Of a stretch of 42,942 nt of DNA, positions 7,629 to 17,653 are shown one piece after another. Both the position numbers and the translations under genes were made by a program. The notes beneath the pieces were generated by a model. The model had not been told where the DNA came from. It did not search any database and was given only the letters and a program-made list of their open reading frames with translations. Numbering within the stretch: position 1 is the first letter of the stretch; each line of letters begins with the position of its first letter. Source of the DNA: Nitrosomonadales bacterium (GTDB taxonomy: Bacteria; Pseudomonadota; Gammaproteobacteria; Burkholderiales; Gallionellaceae); assembly GCA_016213335.1 (NCBI GenBank), contig JACRAQ010000103.1, positions 1 to 42,942 of the forward strand. Reading direction: 5' to 3'.

Positions 7629-9533
7629 TTACTTCCCGCCCATCTCCAGCATCAGCTGGTTGACGCGCCTGACGAAGCTGGCCGGGTCGTCGAGCTGGCC
7701 GCCTTCGGCCAGCAAGGCCTGGTCAAACAGCACCGAAGCCCAGTCGTCGAACCGCTTCTCTTCCGACTTCAAACGCAGCACCACCGGATGCCTGGGGTTG
7801 ATTTCGAGGATGGGGCGTGACACCGGCGTTTTCTGTCCGGCAGACTTCAGCATGCGCGCAAGGTTCGCGCTCATGTCGTGCTCGTCGGCCACCAGGCAGG
7901 CGGGCGAATCGGTCAGGCGGTGGGTCACGCGCACTTCCTTGACACGGTCCGCGAGGCTGACGCTGATCTTGTCAGTCAGGTCTTTCATTTCATTCGCGGC
8001 ACTCTCCTGCTCTTTTTTCTCCGTCTCGTCTTCGAGCTTGCCGAGATCGAGTCCGCCCTTGGCCACGGAAACCAGTTGCTTGCCGTCGAATTCCTCGAGG
8101 TGGCTCACCACCCACTCGTCCACGCGTTCGGACAGCAGCAGCACTTCGATGCCTTTCTTGCGGAACACCTCGAGGTGCGGGCTGTTCTTCGCGGCATTGA
8201 AGCTGTCGGCGGTGATGTAGTAAATCTTGTCCTGCCCTTCCTTCATGCGGCTGATGTAATCGCTCAGCGACACGGTTTCTTCAGCAGTATCGGCAAGGGT
8301 GGAAGCCATGCGCAACAAGCCGGCAATCTTGTCCTTGTTGGCGAAATCCTCGCCGATGCCCTCCTTCAGCGCGCGCCCGAACTCGCCCCAGAATTTGCCG
8401 TATTTTTCCTTGTCGTTCGCGGCCAGGTCTTCCAGCAGGCCGAGCACCTTTTTGGTGCAGCCGGAACGAATGGCCTCGATGTCTTTCGATTCCTGCAAAA
8501 TCTCACGCGACACGTTGAGCGGAAGGTCGCTGGAATCCACCACGCCGCGCACGAAGCGCAGGTATTGCGGCATCAGTTGCTCGGCGTCGTCCATGATGAA
8601 CACGCGGCGCACGTAGAGCTTGATGCCGTGGCGCATGTTGCGGTCCCACAGGTCGAACGGCGCGCGCGACGGAATGTAAAGCAGCTGCGTGTATTCCTGC
8701 CTGCCCTCGACGCGCGCATGGGTCCAAGCCAGCGGGTCATCGAAGTCGTGGCCGACATGCTTGTAGAATTCCTGGTACTGCTCCTCGGTGATCTCGTTCT
8801 TGGGGCGCGCCCACAGCGCGGAAGCCTGGTTGACGGTCTCGTCCTCGTCCAGCGTCACGCTCTTGCCGTCCTTCCACTCGTCCTTTTTCATCAAGATGGG
8901 CTGCACGATGTGGTTGGAATACTTGCGTATGATGCCGCGCAGGCGGTGGCCCTCCAGCAGGTCTTCCTGTTCTTCGCGCAGATGCAGCGTGATCTCGGTG
9001 CCGCGCGCGGCCTTTTCCACCATCTCGACGGAGAATTCGCCGCCGCCGTCCGATTCCCAGCGCACGCCCTGGTCCGCTTTTTCGCCCGCGCGGCGCGTCA
9101 GCACCGTCACCCTGTCGGCGACGATAAATGAGGAATAGAAGCCCACGCCGAACTGCCCGATCAAATTCGCGTCCTTCTGCTGGTCGCCGGACAGCCGCGA
9201 AAAGAATTCGCGGGTACCGGACTTGGCGATGGTGCCGAGGTTGGCGACCACCTCATCGCGGCTCATGCCGATGCCGTTATCGCTGATGGTCAGCGTGCGC
9301 GCTTCCTTGTCATAGCCGATGCGAATATTCAGTTCGGAATCGTCCTCGAACAGGCTGGCGTTGTGCAGCGCCTCGAAACGCAGCTTGTCGCAGGCGTCCG
9401 AAGCGTTGGAAACCAGCTCGCGCAGGAAAATCTCGCGGTTGGAATACAGCGAATGGATCATCAGGTTCAGGAGTTGCTTCACCTCGGCCTGAAAGCCCAG
9501 AGTTTCGCGGTTGTGGGTTGCGGTGTCGGTCAT
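7629..9533 (-). CDS. htpG: Molecular chaperone HtpG (bacterial Hsp90)
   Basis: ATP-dependent cytoplasmic chaperone, 634 residues, the usual length. The GHKL ATP-binding domain shows [31 protein letters not shown] and [14 protein letters not shown]. The middle domain includes [14 protein letters not shown] and [18 protein letters not shown], and the C-terminal dimerisation domain ends near QLMLEMGGK. The start at 9533 ([15 protein letters not shown]) is preferred over an in-frame upstream ATG because it matches the family N-terminus. No heat-shock promoter was identified with confidence. Confidence 0.97.
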   Translation of the reverse strand: MTDTATHNRETLGFQAEVKQLLNLMIHSLYSNREIFLRELVSNASDACDKLRFEALHNASLFEDDSELNIRIGYDKEARTLTISDNGIGMSRDEVVANLGTIAKSGTREFFSRLSGDQQKDANLIGQFGVGFYSSFIVADRVTVLTRRAGEKADQGVRWESDGGGEFSVEMVEKAARGTEITLHLREEQEDLLEGHRLRGIIRKYSNHIVQPILMKKDEWKDGKSVTLDEDETVNQASALWARPKNEITEEQYQEFYKHVGHDFDDPLAWTHARVEGRQEYTQLLYIPSRAPFDLWDRNMRHGIKLYVRRVFIMDDAEQLMPQYLRFVRGVVDSSDLPLNVSREILQESKDIEAIRSGCTKKVLGLLEDLAANDKEKYGKFWGEFGRALKEGIGEDFANKDKIAGLLRMASTLADTAEETVSLSDYISRMKEGQDKIYYITADSFNAAKNSPHLEVFRKKGIEVLLLSERVDEWVVSHLEEFDGKQLVSVAKGGLDLGKLEDETEKKEQESAANEMKDLTDKISVSLADRVKEVRVTHRLTDSPACLVADEHDMSANLARMLKSAGQKTPVSRPILEINPRHPVVLRLKSEEKRFDDWASVLFDQALLAEGGQLDDPASFVRRVNQLMLEMGGK

Positions 9534-9593
9534 TGTTTTCTCCGTTTGGTTACAGACAGGACGTACAGGCAAGTGGGGGCAGTCTCGCCGATT

Positions 9594-10163
9594 TCAAGGG
9601 GAAGCCAGCAAGGTTTTTTCCAGCACCTCGAACTGCAACCCGCCAACCCTGGGCAGGCCGAATCTCGGGTCGGAAACAGGGAATGGCCTGAGCTCGCCGG
9701 TGGGCCGGTAGCCGCGCCGCCGGTAATAGGCGATCAGTTCCTGGCGCAGCGCGATTACCTGCATCTGCACCCGGGCTACACCCCACTCCGCGCGGGCGAA
9801 ATGCTCTGCCGCTTCCATAAGCCGTCTGCCCAGGCCCCGCCCCTGCAACACCGGCCTGATGACCAGCATGCCCATATACGCCGTCGCCGCATTCACCCTT
9901 TCCAGATGCACCGAACCGGTGATCTCGCCGCCCAGCAGGCACAGCAGAATTACCGAGCCATCCTCCACGATCAGGCGCGATATTTCTTCGGCATCGGTGC
10001 GCTGCCCGTCCAGCAGATCGGCCTCGGTTGTCCATCCGGCGCGGCTCGATTCGCCGCGATAGGCCGAATTGACCAGCGCAACTACAGCGTCCACATCAGC
10101 CGTTGCAGCGCGGCGGAAGGAAAGATGGCCGCTGCTCGCGGCTTGCGGTATTGGCGAGGACAT
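9594..10163 (-). CDS. GNAT family N-acetyltransferase
   Basis: A 189-residue acyltransferase of the GNAT fold that transfers acetyl from acetyl-CoA to an unknown amine. The acetyl-CoA pyrophosphate loop is clear: LVIRPVLQGRGLGRRLM at about residues 105-121. It follows the beta-4 strand AATAYMGMLVI and is followed by ALRQELIAYYRRRGY. The ATG at 10163 (MSSPIPQA) is chosen because the fold begins soon after. Divergent from tas with about 90 bases between starts. The substrate cannot be deduced. Confidence 0.85.
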   Translation of the reverse strand: MSSPIPQAASSGHLSFRRAATADVDAVVALVNSAYRGESSRAGWTTEADLLDGQRTDAEEISRLIVEDGSVILLCLLGGEITGSVHLERVNAATAYMGMLVIRPVLQGRGLGRRLMEAAEHFARAEWGVARVQMQVIALRQELIAYYRRRGYRPTGELRPFPVSDPRFGLPRVGGLQFEVLEKTLLASP

Positions 10164-10254
10164 GGCGCGCACTATAAAAGCGCAGCCCGGGGAAGGCAAT
10201 TCCGCTTTCCCCATCTGGGCTAAAATTACCCAAACGCATTCTGGCGGGACAGAT

Positions 10255-11289
10255 ATGGAATACAGACAATTGGGAGAAAGCGACTTGCGCGTGTCGGCCC
10301 TGGCACTCGGCACCATGACCTTCGGCGAACAGAACAGCGAAGCCGAGGCGCACGCCCAACTCGACTTTGCCGTATCGCGCGGGGTCAACTTCATAGACTC
10401 CGCCGAGATGTACCCGGTCGCGCCGCGTGCCGAAACCGTGCATCGCACCGAAAGTTATATCGGTAACTGGCTGAAGCGCCAGCAGCGCGACCGGCTCATC
10501 GTCGCCACCAAGATCACCGGCCCGGCGCGCGGTTTCGACTGGATACGCAACGGTCCGCGCATCACCCGCGAACACATAACCGCCGCCATCGAGGGCAGCC
10601 TGCGCCGCCTACAAACCGATTACGTTGATCTCTACCAGATCCACTGGCCGGACCGCTATGTGCCGATGTTCGGCGCTACCGGCTACGACGCGGCACAGGA
10701 GCGCGACAGCACGCCCATCGCCGAACAGCTCGCGTCCCTCGCCGATCTGGTCAAGACAGGCAAAGTGCGCTACCTCGGCCTCAGCAATGAAACGCCATGG
10801 GGCGTGAGTGAATTCGTGCGCTGCGCCGAAGCGCTCGGCCTGCCGAAGATCATCTCCATCCAGAACGCCTACCACCTGATGAACCGCACCTTCGAAAGCG
10901 GCCTTGCGGAAGTCTGCAAACACGCGAGCATCGGCTTATTGGGTTACAGCCCCCTGGCATTCGGCTGGCTCACCGGAAAATACCTCGCTGGCCCGAATAC
11001 CAGGGGGCGCATCACGCTATTTCCGGGGTTCGGACAGCGCTATGCAAAGCCCAACGTCCCTGCCGCCACCATGGAATATGTGCGCATCGCAAAGGAAGCC
11101 GGGCTGGCTCCGGCAACAATGGCACTGGCCTTTGCGAGAACGCGCTGGTTCACCGGCAGCGTGCTGCTCGGCGCGACCTCGTTGGCGCAACTGAATGAAA
11201 ACCTGGGCAGCGCAGAAATCATGCTATCAGCGGAAGTGCTGGAGCAAATCGAGGTGGTGCACAAGCTATTCCCGAACCCGGCGCCGTGA
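10255..11289 (+). CDS. tas: Aldo/keto reductase, Tas type
   Basis: NADPH-dependent aldo/keto reductase of 344 residues, closely resembling E. coli Tas in length and sequence. Shared landmarks are LGTMTFGEQNSEAEAHAQLD, FIDSAEMYPVAPRAET, LQTDYVDLYQIHWPDR, the NETPWGV loop, SIQNAYHLMNRTFE and the C-terminal HKLFPNPAP. The catalytic Asp-Tyr-Lys-His set is present (Asp and Tyr in DSAEMY, Lys in VATKITG, His in QIHWP). A GCGGGA-type site precedes ATG 10255. The physiological substrate is not known. Confidence 0.92.
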   Translation: MEYRQLGESDLRVSALALGTMTFGEQNSEAEAHAQLDFAVSRGVNFIDSAEMYPVAPRAETVHRTESYIGNWLKRQQRDRLIVATKITGPARGFDWIRNGPRITREHITAAIEGSLRRLQTDYVDLYQIHWPDRYVPMFGATGYDAAQERDSTPIAEQLASLADLVKTGKVRYLGLSNETPWGVSEFVRCAEALGLPKIISIQNAYHLMNRTFESGLAEVCKHASIGLLGYSPLAFGWLTGKYLAGPNTRGRITLFPGFGQRYAKPNVPAATMEYVRIAKEAGLAPATMALAFARTRWFTGSVLLGATSLAQLNENLGSAEIMLSAEVLEQIEVVHKLFPNPAP

Positions 11290-11658
11290 CGGCGTCACGA
11301 ACTTTGCATATTGATCCGGACAGCATACCGGCGTATATCAGTCACTTGGCGCGGGCTCTTGTCAGCACGTGACGTGCATGGAGCCTGCCCATCGGGCGCC
11401 ACCTTTTACAAGCGGCAGGCGTGGAATCAGCGATATTGCCCCAAGGCTCAAGTTGGCCCGCAAACTGCCGATATAAGCCAGTCTGCCTTATACAAAATCA
11501 GGCCGCCCCTAAATTGATTCAGGGGGTCTGGGTGTTAGCGCGAACATCGCACCACCGCGATTCGCCCGCAGCGGGACAAGCAGGCAACCCTGCGTAGCAG
11601 CCGCATTACTTAGTGACGCCCATTAGCAGGCGCAACGACAACTTCAAGGGGAGGGGTT
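11290..11658. other. Intergenic stretch, no gene found
   Basis: About 370 bases between tas and glgP. No convincing reading frame, hairpin terminator or RNA gene was seen. The last 20 bases contain the purine-rich ribosome binding site AAGGGGAGGGG of glgP; the rest probably carries the glgP promoter, which I could not place. Confidence 0.5.
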
Positions 11659-14142
11659 ATGCCAAAAGATCCGAAAAAACCGTTTCTTGCACCCGAGACA
11701 ATCGGCCTGGATGCAGCGTCCATCAAGCAGTCCATCGCCAACCATTTGACGTACACGGTAGGCAAGGACTCCATCACCGCCACGGACCGCGACTGGTTCT
11801 TCACCGCCTCCTATGTGGCGCGCGACCGCCTGATAGACCGCTGGATGGAAACCATGCGCGGCTATTACATCAGCGACGCCAAGCGGGTTTACTATCTTTC
11901 CATGGAATTCCTGATGGGGCGCACGCTGATGAACAGCTTGCTCAACATGGGTTTCGAGCAGGAATTCCGCAACGCGCTCGGCGAGCTGGGAATCAACCTG
12001 GAAAAAATCCGCGAGATCGAGCACGACGCGGCGCTGGGCAACGGCGGGCTGGGCAGGCTCGCGGCCTGCTTCCTCGATTCCATGGCAACGCTGGACCTGC
12101 CCGGTTACGGTTACGGCATCCGCTACGAATACGGTATGTTTTCGCAGCGCATCGAGGATGGCAGGCAGGTCGAGCACCCCGACAACTGGCTGCGCTACGG
12201 CAACCCCTGGGAATTCCCCCGCCCGGAGGTGCTGTACCAGGTCAAGTTCCACGGCCGCGTGGTGCAATATGCCGACGAACGCGGCATCGTGCGCCACCAC
12301 TGGGTGGATACCGATGACGTGATGGCGATGGCGTACGACAGCCCGGTTCCCGGCTGCTGCACCCGCACCGTCAACAACATGCGCTTGTGGGCAGCCAAGG
12401 CGACGCGCGATTTCGAGCTGCGCTACTTCAACGAAGGCAACTACATCAAGGCGGTGGAAGACAAGAACGAGTCCGAAAACCTGTCGAAAGTGCTCTACCC
12501 GGACGACACTACCGCGATGGGACGCGAGCTGCGCCTGAAGCAGCAATATTTTTTCGTGTGCGCATCGTTGCAGGACGTCCTTTACCGCTACGGCAAGTAT
12601 CACGACAATTTCGACGCGCTGCCCGACAAGGTTGCCATCCAGTTGAACGACACCCACCCTTCCATCGCCATTGCCGAGCTGATGCGGGTGCTGGTGGACC
12701 AGGATCACCTGGACTGGGAAAAAGCGTGGGACATCACCACCCGCACCTTCGCCTACACCAACCACACGCTGATGCCGGAGGCGCTCGAAACCTGGCCGGT
12801 CGCCCTGTTCGAGAGCGTGCTGCCGCGCCACATGCAAATCATTTACGAAATCAACCACCGTTTTTTGCGGGGCGTGATGCACTGCTACCCCGGAGACGGC
12901 GAGGTTCTGCGCCGCATGTCCATCATAGATGAGACGGGGGGCAAGCGGGTGCGCATGGCCCATCTGGCCATCGTCGGCAGCCACAAGGTGAACGGGGTGG
13001 CGCAAATCCACACCGAGCTGATGAAGCAGACCATCTTCGCCGACTTCGACCGTTTTTACCCCGGCAAGATCATCAACATGACCAACGGCATCACCCCCCG
13101 GCGCTGGCTGAACCAGGCCAACCCGCGCCTGGCCAGACTCATTACCGCACGCATCGGCAGCGGCTGGGTCAAGGACCTGGGCCAGTTAAAGCGCTTGGTG
13201 CCGTTTGCCGATGACGCTTCTTTCCGCGAGGAGTTTGCCGCGATCAAACGCGCCAACAAGCAGAATCTGGCCGCGATGCTGAAACAAAAAACCTGCATAG
13301 AAGTAAACGTAGATTCGCTGTTTGACGTGCAGATCAAGCGCATCCACGAATACAAGCGGCAATTGCTCAACCTGCTGCACGTGGTGACGCTGTATAACCG
13401 CATCCGCCACAACCCCGCCGCCGGCCACTTGCCGCGCACGGTCATTTTTGGGGGCAAGGCGGCTCCCGGCTACCTCAGGGCCAAACTCATCATCAAGCTC
13501 ATCAACGATGTCGGCGATATCGTCAACAACGACCCGGCGGTGGCAGGCCGCCTGAAAGTGGTGTTCGTGCCCAATTACGACGTGTCCACCGCCGAAAACA
13601 TGATTCCTGCAGCGGATATTTCGGAACAGATTTCCACTGCGGGCACGGAGGCTTCCGGCACCGGAAACATGAAGCTGGCCCTCAACGGCGCGCTGACCAT
13701 CGGCACCCTCGACGGCGCCAATATCGAAATCCGCAACGAGGTCGGGGAAGAAAACATATTCATATTCGGGCTCACGGCGGCAGAAGTCGCTCAAGTGAAA
13801 ACCGAGGGGTATCAGCCGTGGGATCGCTACCACGCCAACCCGGAATTGCGCGAAGCACTCGACATGATCGGCTCGGGATTTTTCTCGCCGGGCGAGCCGG
13901 GCCGCTTCAAGCCCATCGTGGACTCGCTGTTGCAAGGCGGCGACCACTACCTGCTGCTCGCGGATTACGCTTCCTATATCGCCTGCCAGAAAGAAGTGGA
14001 GCTGGAATACCTGGATCAGGAGCGCTGGGTGAGAAAAACGATACTCAATGTCGCCAACATGGGAAAGTTCTCCAGCGACCGCACCATCATGCAGTACGCC
14101 GAGCAGATTTGGGATGCCAAACCGGTCGCGCCACCCGCCTGA
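11659..14142 (+). CDS. glgP: Glycogen phosphorylase
   Basis: Releases glucose-1-phosphate from the non-reducing ends of glycogen or maltodextrin using pyridoxal phosphate; 827 residues, a typical length. Family landmarks: YLSMEFLMGRTLMNSLLNMG, AALGNGGLGRLAACFLDSMA, GYGIRYEYGMF, IQLNDTHPSIAI, the KRIHEYKRQLLN segment and STAGTEASGTGNMKLALNG. The Lys in the last motif, near residue 670, carries the PLP cofactor. A strong Shine-Dalgarno sequence precedes the ATG. It lies apart from the glgB/glgC genes but belongs with them functionally. Confidence 0.97.
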   Translation: MPKDPKKPFLAPETIGLDAASIKQSIANHLTYTVGKDSITATDRDWFFTASYVARDRLIDRWMETMRGYYISDAKRVYYLSMEFLMGRTLMNSLLNMGFEQEFRNALGELGINLEKIREIEHDAALGNGGLGRLAACFLDSMATLDLPGYGYGIRYEYGMFSQRIEDGRQVEHPDNWLRYGNPWEFPRPEVLYQVKFHGRVVQYADERGIVRHHWVDTDDVMAMAYDSPVPGCCTRTVNNMRLWAAKATRDFELRYFNEGNYIKAVEDKNESENLSKVLYPDDTTAMGRELRLKQQYFFVCASLQDVLYRYGKYHDNFDALPDKVAIQLNDTHPSIAIAELMRVLVDQDHLDWEKAWDITTRTFAYTNHTLMPEALETWPVALFESVLPRHMQIIYEINHRFLRGVMHCYPGDGEVLRRMSIIDETGGKRVRMAHLAIVGSHKVNGVAQIHTELMKQTIFADFDRFYPGKIINMTNGITPRRWLNQANPRLARLITARIGSGWVKDLGQLKRLVPFADDASFREEFAAIKRANKQNLAAMLKQKTCIEVNVDSLFDVQIKRIHEYKRQLLNLLHVVTLYNRIRHNPAAGHLPRTVIFGGKAAPGYLRAKLIIKLINDVGDIVNNDPAVAGRLKVVFVPNYDVSTAENMIPAADISEQISTAGTEASGTGNMKLALNGALTIGTLDGANIEIRNEVGEENIFIFGLTAAEVAQVKTEGYQPWDRYHANPELREALDMIGSGFFSPGEPGRFKPIVDSLLQGGDHYLLLADYASYIACQKEVELEYLDQERWVRKTILNVANMGKFSSDRTIMQYAEQIWDAKPVAPPA

Positions 14143-14348
14143 CCGCACCCTGTACTTCGGTACGATTGTATTTTCCGCCAATTCCGTTAGGATGCGCGCT
14201 TCACCCGGGTTCCCGTGAACTTGTTCCCTGTTGCGCACTCAAACGCGCGCCGGTTACCCTCGAATGACCCCGGAGCTGGCGGGTGATATGCACAGGCAAT
14301 CAATGGGTTGGGCAATATTTTTACATTAACTTGAACAGAGGAAACTAA

Positions 14349-14699
14349 ATGAAGCGCACAATTTTATTTGCTACTGCCGGTTTTGCGGCACTGTTTGCCG
14401 TTTCCGCTTTTGCCGGAGAGGCCGAACACAAAGACCGGATGCTTGCGAAACTGGCCCAAGACAGCTCGCCAGCCAACGTGAAAGCTACGGCCAAACACCA
14501 GAAAGAGAAATATTGCGAGAAAAACGCAAAAAACAAATCCTTGCATGGCAGCGAAAAGGAAGCTTATATCAACACCTGCATGAACCGCGACGAAGCCCGC
14601 GAACAGCTTGCGCTGGTCAGCGGGAAAACAACCCAGGTCGCCGCCTCGGACATCAACAAGACGCTGCGGGAATCCCCGACCGCCGCAGGGCATAAGTAA
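14349..14699 (+). CDS. Secreted PsiF-like small protein
   Basis: A 116-residue exported protein. The signal peptide is clear (KRTILFATAGFAALFAVSAFAG, cleavage likely after residue 22). The mature part has one Cys-x-x-x-Ala...Gly...Cys segment (CEKNAKNKSLHGSEKEAY followed by INTCM) that resembles the repeat of phosphate-starvation PsiF proteins. Only one such unit is present, against the usual two, so the assignment is tentative. CAGAGGA lies 7 bases before the ATG. A strong intrinsic terminator follows about 30 bases after the stop. Confidence 0.6.
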   Translation: MKRTILFATAGFAALFAVSAFAGEAEHKDRMLAKLAQDSSPANVKATAKHQKEKYCEKNAKNKSLHGSEKEAYINTCMNRDEAREQLALVSGKTTQVAASDINKTLRESPTAAGHK

Positions 14700-14725
14700 C
14701 TTCCCGCCCGTTGTTTCCCGTCCTG

Positions 14726-14758
14726 AAAAAGCCCTGCCAGAAACTGGCAGGGCTTTTT
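14726..14758. terminator. Bidirectional Rho-independent terminator
   Basis: A perfect 15-bp stem (AAAAAGCCCTGCCAG at 14726-14740 and its complement at 14744-14758) closes a 3-base AAA loop. It ends in T5 on the plus strand and, read in reverse, also in T5. It can serve the psiF-like gene on the plus strand and lapG arriving from the minus strand. Confidence 0.93.
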
Positions 14759-14803
14759 CTTTCCCCACTCCAATTCCATTTGATCGGTCACCACGCCAGC
14801 ATC

Positions 14804-15478
14804 TCAAAATTTCCGGTTGATGCGGGCAGTTAACTCCGCCCACAGGTCTATCTGGCCGGAGCCGCCGAGAAGGTGCCCCGAGTTGCGCTCGCTGGCCAGC
14901 CACAAGCCGTTTCCGTTGAAGCTGTAGACGGGAACAAGATCGGCGCGCTCACTGGCCGGTTTGATTTCCGGGTCCAGATTGTCGAGCACCAGCGGCATTG
15001 CATCCGGCGCGGGATAGTAAGTGAGCACCATGTGTGCCTGATCCGCCGGATCGCGGGTTTTGGCCTTGACATAGGTAATGCGCAAGCGGTCTACTCCCAC
15101 CCCCAGGGCGAGCAGCGTGAAATACTTGCCGATCGCATAGTCCTCGCAATCGCCGCCGTTGCTTGCCAGCGTTTCCACGGGTGTAGCCCAGTAATCCCGT
15201 TTCCCCCAGTGCTCCGTATCGGACACAAACGGGATGCGGTTGAAGAACTCGTTGGCCAGCCCCAGCTTCTCCGCCGCCGTTTTCTGCTTGCCGGTTTCGA
15301 CCAGTTCGAGCCACGCGACGAGCCGCTGGCGCGCCTCCTGCCCGTACCTTGTCTCGGCGCTCCTGAGTGTTTTTTCGGAAAGCTGGATGTCCTGGCCGTC
15401 TGCGGCATCCGGTGAGCTGACCAGAAACAGCCATGCCAGCGCATATCCGAGCAAGGGCAGAAAAGGTTTGCCCTTCAT
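14804..15478 (-). CDS. lapG: Periplasmic cysteine protease LapG
   Basis: Transglutaminase-like (BTLCP) protease that cleaves the N-terminal anchor of large surface adhesins of the LapA type, so releasing biofilm cells. 224 residues; N-terminal hydrophobic segment 7-22 as export signal. The catalytic triad is intact: Cys111 in SNGGDCEDYAIGKYF, His149 in QAHMVLTYY, Asp166 in LVLDNLDPEIKP. The acidic residues around the Cys (Asp110, Glu112) fit the calcium site known in LapG. The gene lies downstream of its expected controller lapD on the same strand, with a 100-bp inverted-repeat element between. The adhesin itself is not in the window. Confidence 0.92.
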   Translation of the reverse strand: MKGKPFLPLLGYALAWLFLVSSPDAADGQDIQLSEKTLRSAETRYGQEARQRLVAWLELVETGKQKTAAEKLGLANEFFNRIPFVSDTEHWGKRDYWATPVETLASNGGDCEDYAIGKYFTLLALGVGVDRLRITYVKAKTRDPADQAHMVLTYYPAPDAMPLVLDNLDPEIKPASERADLVPVYSFNGNGLWLASERNSGHLLGGSGQIDLWAELTARINRKF

Positions 15479-15499
15479 GGCTGCGGCACGGCTGATTCT

Positions 15500-15599
15500 A
15501 GTGCAGTGCCCCGCAAATAACTCGACATGGAACCGCGGCTTGCCTGCCGGGAAAATCAATCGGTTTCATCCTGTCAAGCCATTTGCAGGGCACTGCACT
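15500..15599. repeat. 100-bp MITE-like inverted-repeat element
   Basis: Two 19-bp arms, AGTGCAGTGCCCCGCAAAT (15500-15518) and ATTTGCAGGGCACTGCACT (15581-15599), are inverted repeats with one mismatch. They frame 62 bases without a gene. The element sits in the lapD-lapG intergenic space just upstream of the lapG start. No target duplication is visible. It may be a small non-autonomous transposable element or a long-stem RNA structure. Confidence 0.6.
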
Positions 15600-15647
15600 G
15601 GACGCTGAGCGCGGGATGAACAGCTCAGCGTGTCAGGCTTGGGCCGG

Positions 15648-17615
15648 TTAATCCCACTTCTCCGGCTGGCCCACGCCGTAACCCTTCACGCCATCTACCC
15701 GAAGGCTCTTGAGCATGTTCCACTCATCCCGCGTTTCCACCGACTCGGCGATCACGTAAATATTGTGGCCGTGCGCCAGCTTGACCAGAGAATCAACGAA
15801 GAACTGGTTGTCCTTGTCTTTGTGGATGTCGCGGGTGTAGCCGCCATCAATCTTGATGTAGTCGAGCTTGAGCTTGTCAAGGTAGCCAAAAGACTTGAAA
15901 CCCCTGCCGACTTGATCCAGGCCGGTCTTGGCTCCGGTTCTGGCAACCTGCTCGACCCACCCGCGCAACGCATCCAGGTTGTCGGTGGCGCCATATTCGA
16001 TCAGCTCGAAGGCGATGCGCGGCGCCACGCTCGCATGTTTGCGGAGGATGTCACCCAGCCAGGACACGAAACCGCTATCCTGGATAGACATCGGGAACAG
16101 GTTGACCGCCATTACCGCATGGGCATTTTCAGGGCGCCCCAGGCGGGCCAGGGTCTCGCTCACGACGCTCTTGTCTATCTCCAGGGTGAGGTGAAGATGC
16201 TTTGCCATCGGGATAACCACATTGGCAGGGATCAATTTGCCATCCTTGCCCCGCACCCGCAACAGGGTTTCGTGCTGAAGAATCTGCGCGTCGTCCTTGC
16301 AGGAGAGGCAGGGCTGGCGATACAGGACGATGCGGTTATCCTGCTGCAGGCCGCCCAGAATTTCCAGCCAATCCTGCTCCGCATAGGCACCGAATTCGCT
16401 GACCGTCTTGCTGTCGTTCATGTGCACCGAATTGGGCCCTTTAACCTGCGCCATCCGCAGCGCCATATGCGCTTCCGACAACAGCTGCCCGGCAGTCTGC
16501 TCGTGGTGAATGGCAACGCCGATATGCCCGACATTCACCGCGTCTGTCAGTCCTTTTTCCAGAAGCCGGTCGAATGATGAGGCCAGCTTCTCGGCCAGAG
16601 CGAGCGCATCTTTCTCGACGATATTTTGGGCGACGACAACAAAATTCGCACCGCTCAAACGCGCGGTGAAGTATTGGAGATTGGGCGCTTCCTTGCAGGC
16701 TTTCTCGATCAGCTCACCGCATCCGCGCAACAGTTCGTCACCCGCCTGATAGCCCTTGCGCTCGTTAAAGCTTTTGAACCCTTCCAGTTCGATCAACAGG
16801 AGCGCGTTGGCGGTCACGGACGACAATTTCCGCTCTTTGGTCATCTGGTTCAGGTGCAGGTCAAAATATTTGCGGTTGGCAAGGCCGGTCGCCGCGTCGG
16901 CGTAGGCATCCGCGCGGGCGCGCTCCATGGCGTCCGCCTGCTCCTTGAACATCTCCCTGACCTTGGCGGCCATCAGGTTCATGGCGCTGACGACATTGCG
17001 CAGCTCGGTTGTCCACGGCATCCGGTCCTGGATCGGGTATTCGCGGTCGCAAATCGCCTTGGCCTGCGCTTCCACCGCCCGCAACGGAAGCAACACCTGG
17101 CGCAGGATGGCAACGCCGAGCAACAAGGCAAAACCGGAAAACCCGAGGAACCACCAGCAGGCGCCCACGCTGTTGCTCCACAGCGTGGCGTAGGCATAGC
17201 CCGGGTTGGCGCTGACATGTATCTTGCCCGCCTGTTTCCAGCCGGCCATGACCATGGCTTCGCCACGGGGCGTCTCCAGGGAAACCCAGTTGACGAACCA
17301 GGCGGGCACCCCCTTGATGACGACGGGCTGTTTGCGCTCGAACACGGCCTTGCCGCTGACATCGGTAATCGCGACCTCGCTGTAATACCCGCCGTCTGCG
17401 GTGGCGTTGATCATGCTCTCGACGATGGCCATCTCCCCTTTTTCCATGTGCGGCGACAGCGACAGGCCGAGCGATGTCGCGGTGTCCTGGGAAATGCTGC
17501 GCAACTGCTCGTTGAGGTAGGTGCGGGTGTTATGGATGTTGATGGCCACCGACCCGGCAAACAAGAGCGTAAACAGCGTGGCGATCACGATGATCAGTTG
17601 GCGCAGAAGAGTCAT
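15648..17615 (-). CDS. lapD: LapD-type c-di-GMP receptor (degenerate GGDEF-EAL)
   Basis: Inner-membrane receptor of 655 residues. When c-di-GMP binds inside, it sequesters LapG outside and so keeps adhesins on the surface. Membrane segment 1 is at about 5-27, then a periplasmic LapD/MoxY-type domain (to about 145), segment 2 (about 147-172, WWFLGFSGFALLLGVAI), HAMP, GGDEF and EAL. Both catalytic domains look inactive: the GGDEF motif reads LSGANF (near 320) and the EAL motif reads ETL in LQHETLLRVRG (near 447). This is as expected for a receptor rather than an enzyme. It lies between two lapG-like genes on the same strand. Confidence 0.92.
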   Translation of the reverse strand: MTLLRQLIIVIATLFTLLFAGSVAINIHNTRTYLNEQLRSISQDTATSLGLSLSPHMEKGEMAIVESMINATADGGYYSEVAITDVSGKAVFERKQPVVIKGVPAWFVNWVSLETPRGEAMVMAGWKQAGKIHVSANPGYAYATLWSNSVGACWWFLGFSGFALLLGVAILRQVLLPLRAVEAQAKAICDREYPIQDRMPWTTELRNVVSAMNLMAAKVREMFKEQADAMERARADAYADAATGLANRKYFDLHLNQMTKERKLSSVTANALLLIELEGFKSFNERKGYQAGDELLRGCGELIEKACKEAPNLQYFTARLSGANFVVVAQNIVEKDALALAEKLASSFDRLLEKGLTDAVNVGHIGVAIHHEQTAGQLLSEAHMALRMAQVKGPNSVHMNDSKTVSEFGAYAEQDWLEILGGLQQDNRIVLYRQPCLSCKDDAQILQHETLLRVRGKDGKLIPANVVIPMAKHLHLTLEIDKSVVSETLARLGRPENAHAVMAVNLFPMSIQDSGFVSWLGDILRKHASVAPRIAFELIEYGATDNLDALRGWVEQVARTGAKTGLDQVGRGFKSFGYLDKLKLDYIKIDGGYTRDIHKDKDNQFFVDSLVKLAHGHNIYVIAESVETRDEWNMLKSLRVDGVKGYGVGQPEKWD

Positions 17616-17653
17616 GATGCTTTCCTCGAGAAGTTAGGCATATCCGTTGCTGG

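Noticed and set aside
7878-9131. Plus-strand open frame of 417 codons
   Set aside because: Antisense to htpG; the predicted protein is rich in His, Val, Ala and Arg with no domain, as expected of a mirror frame.
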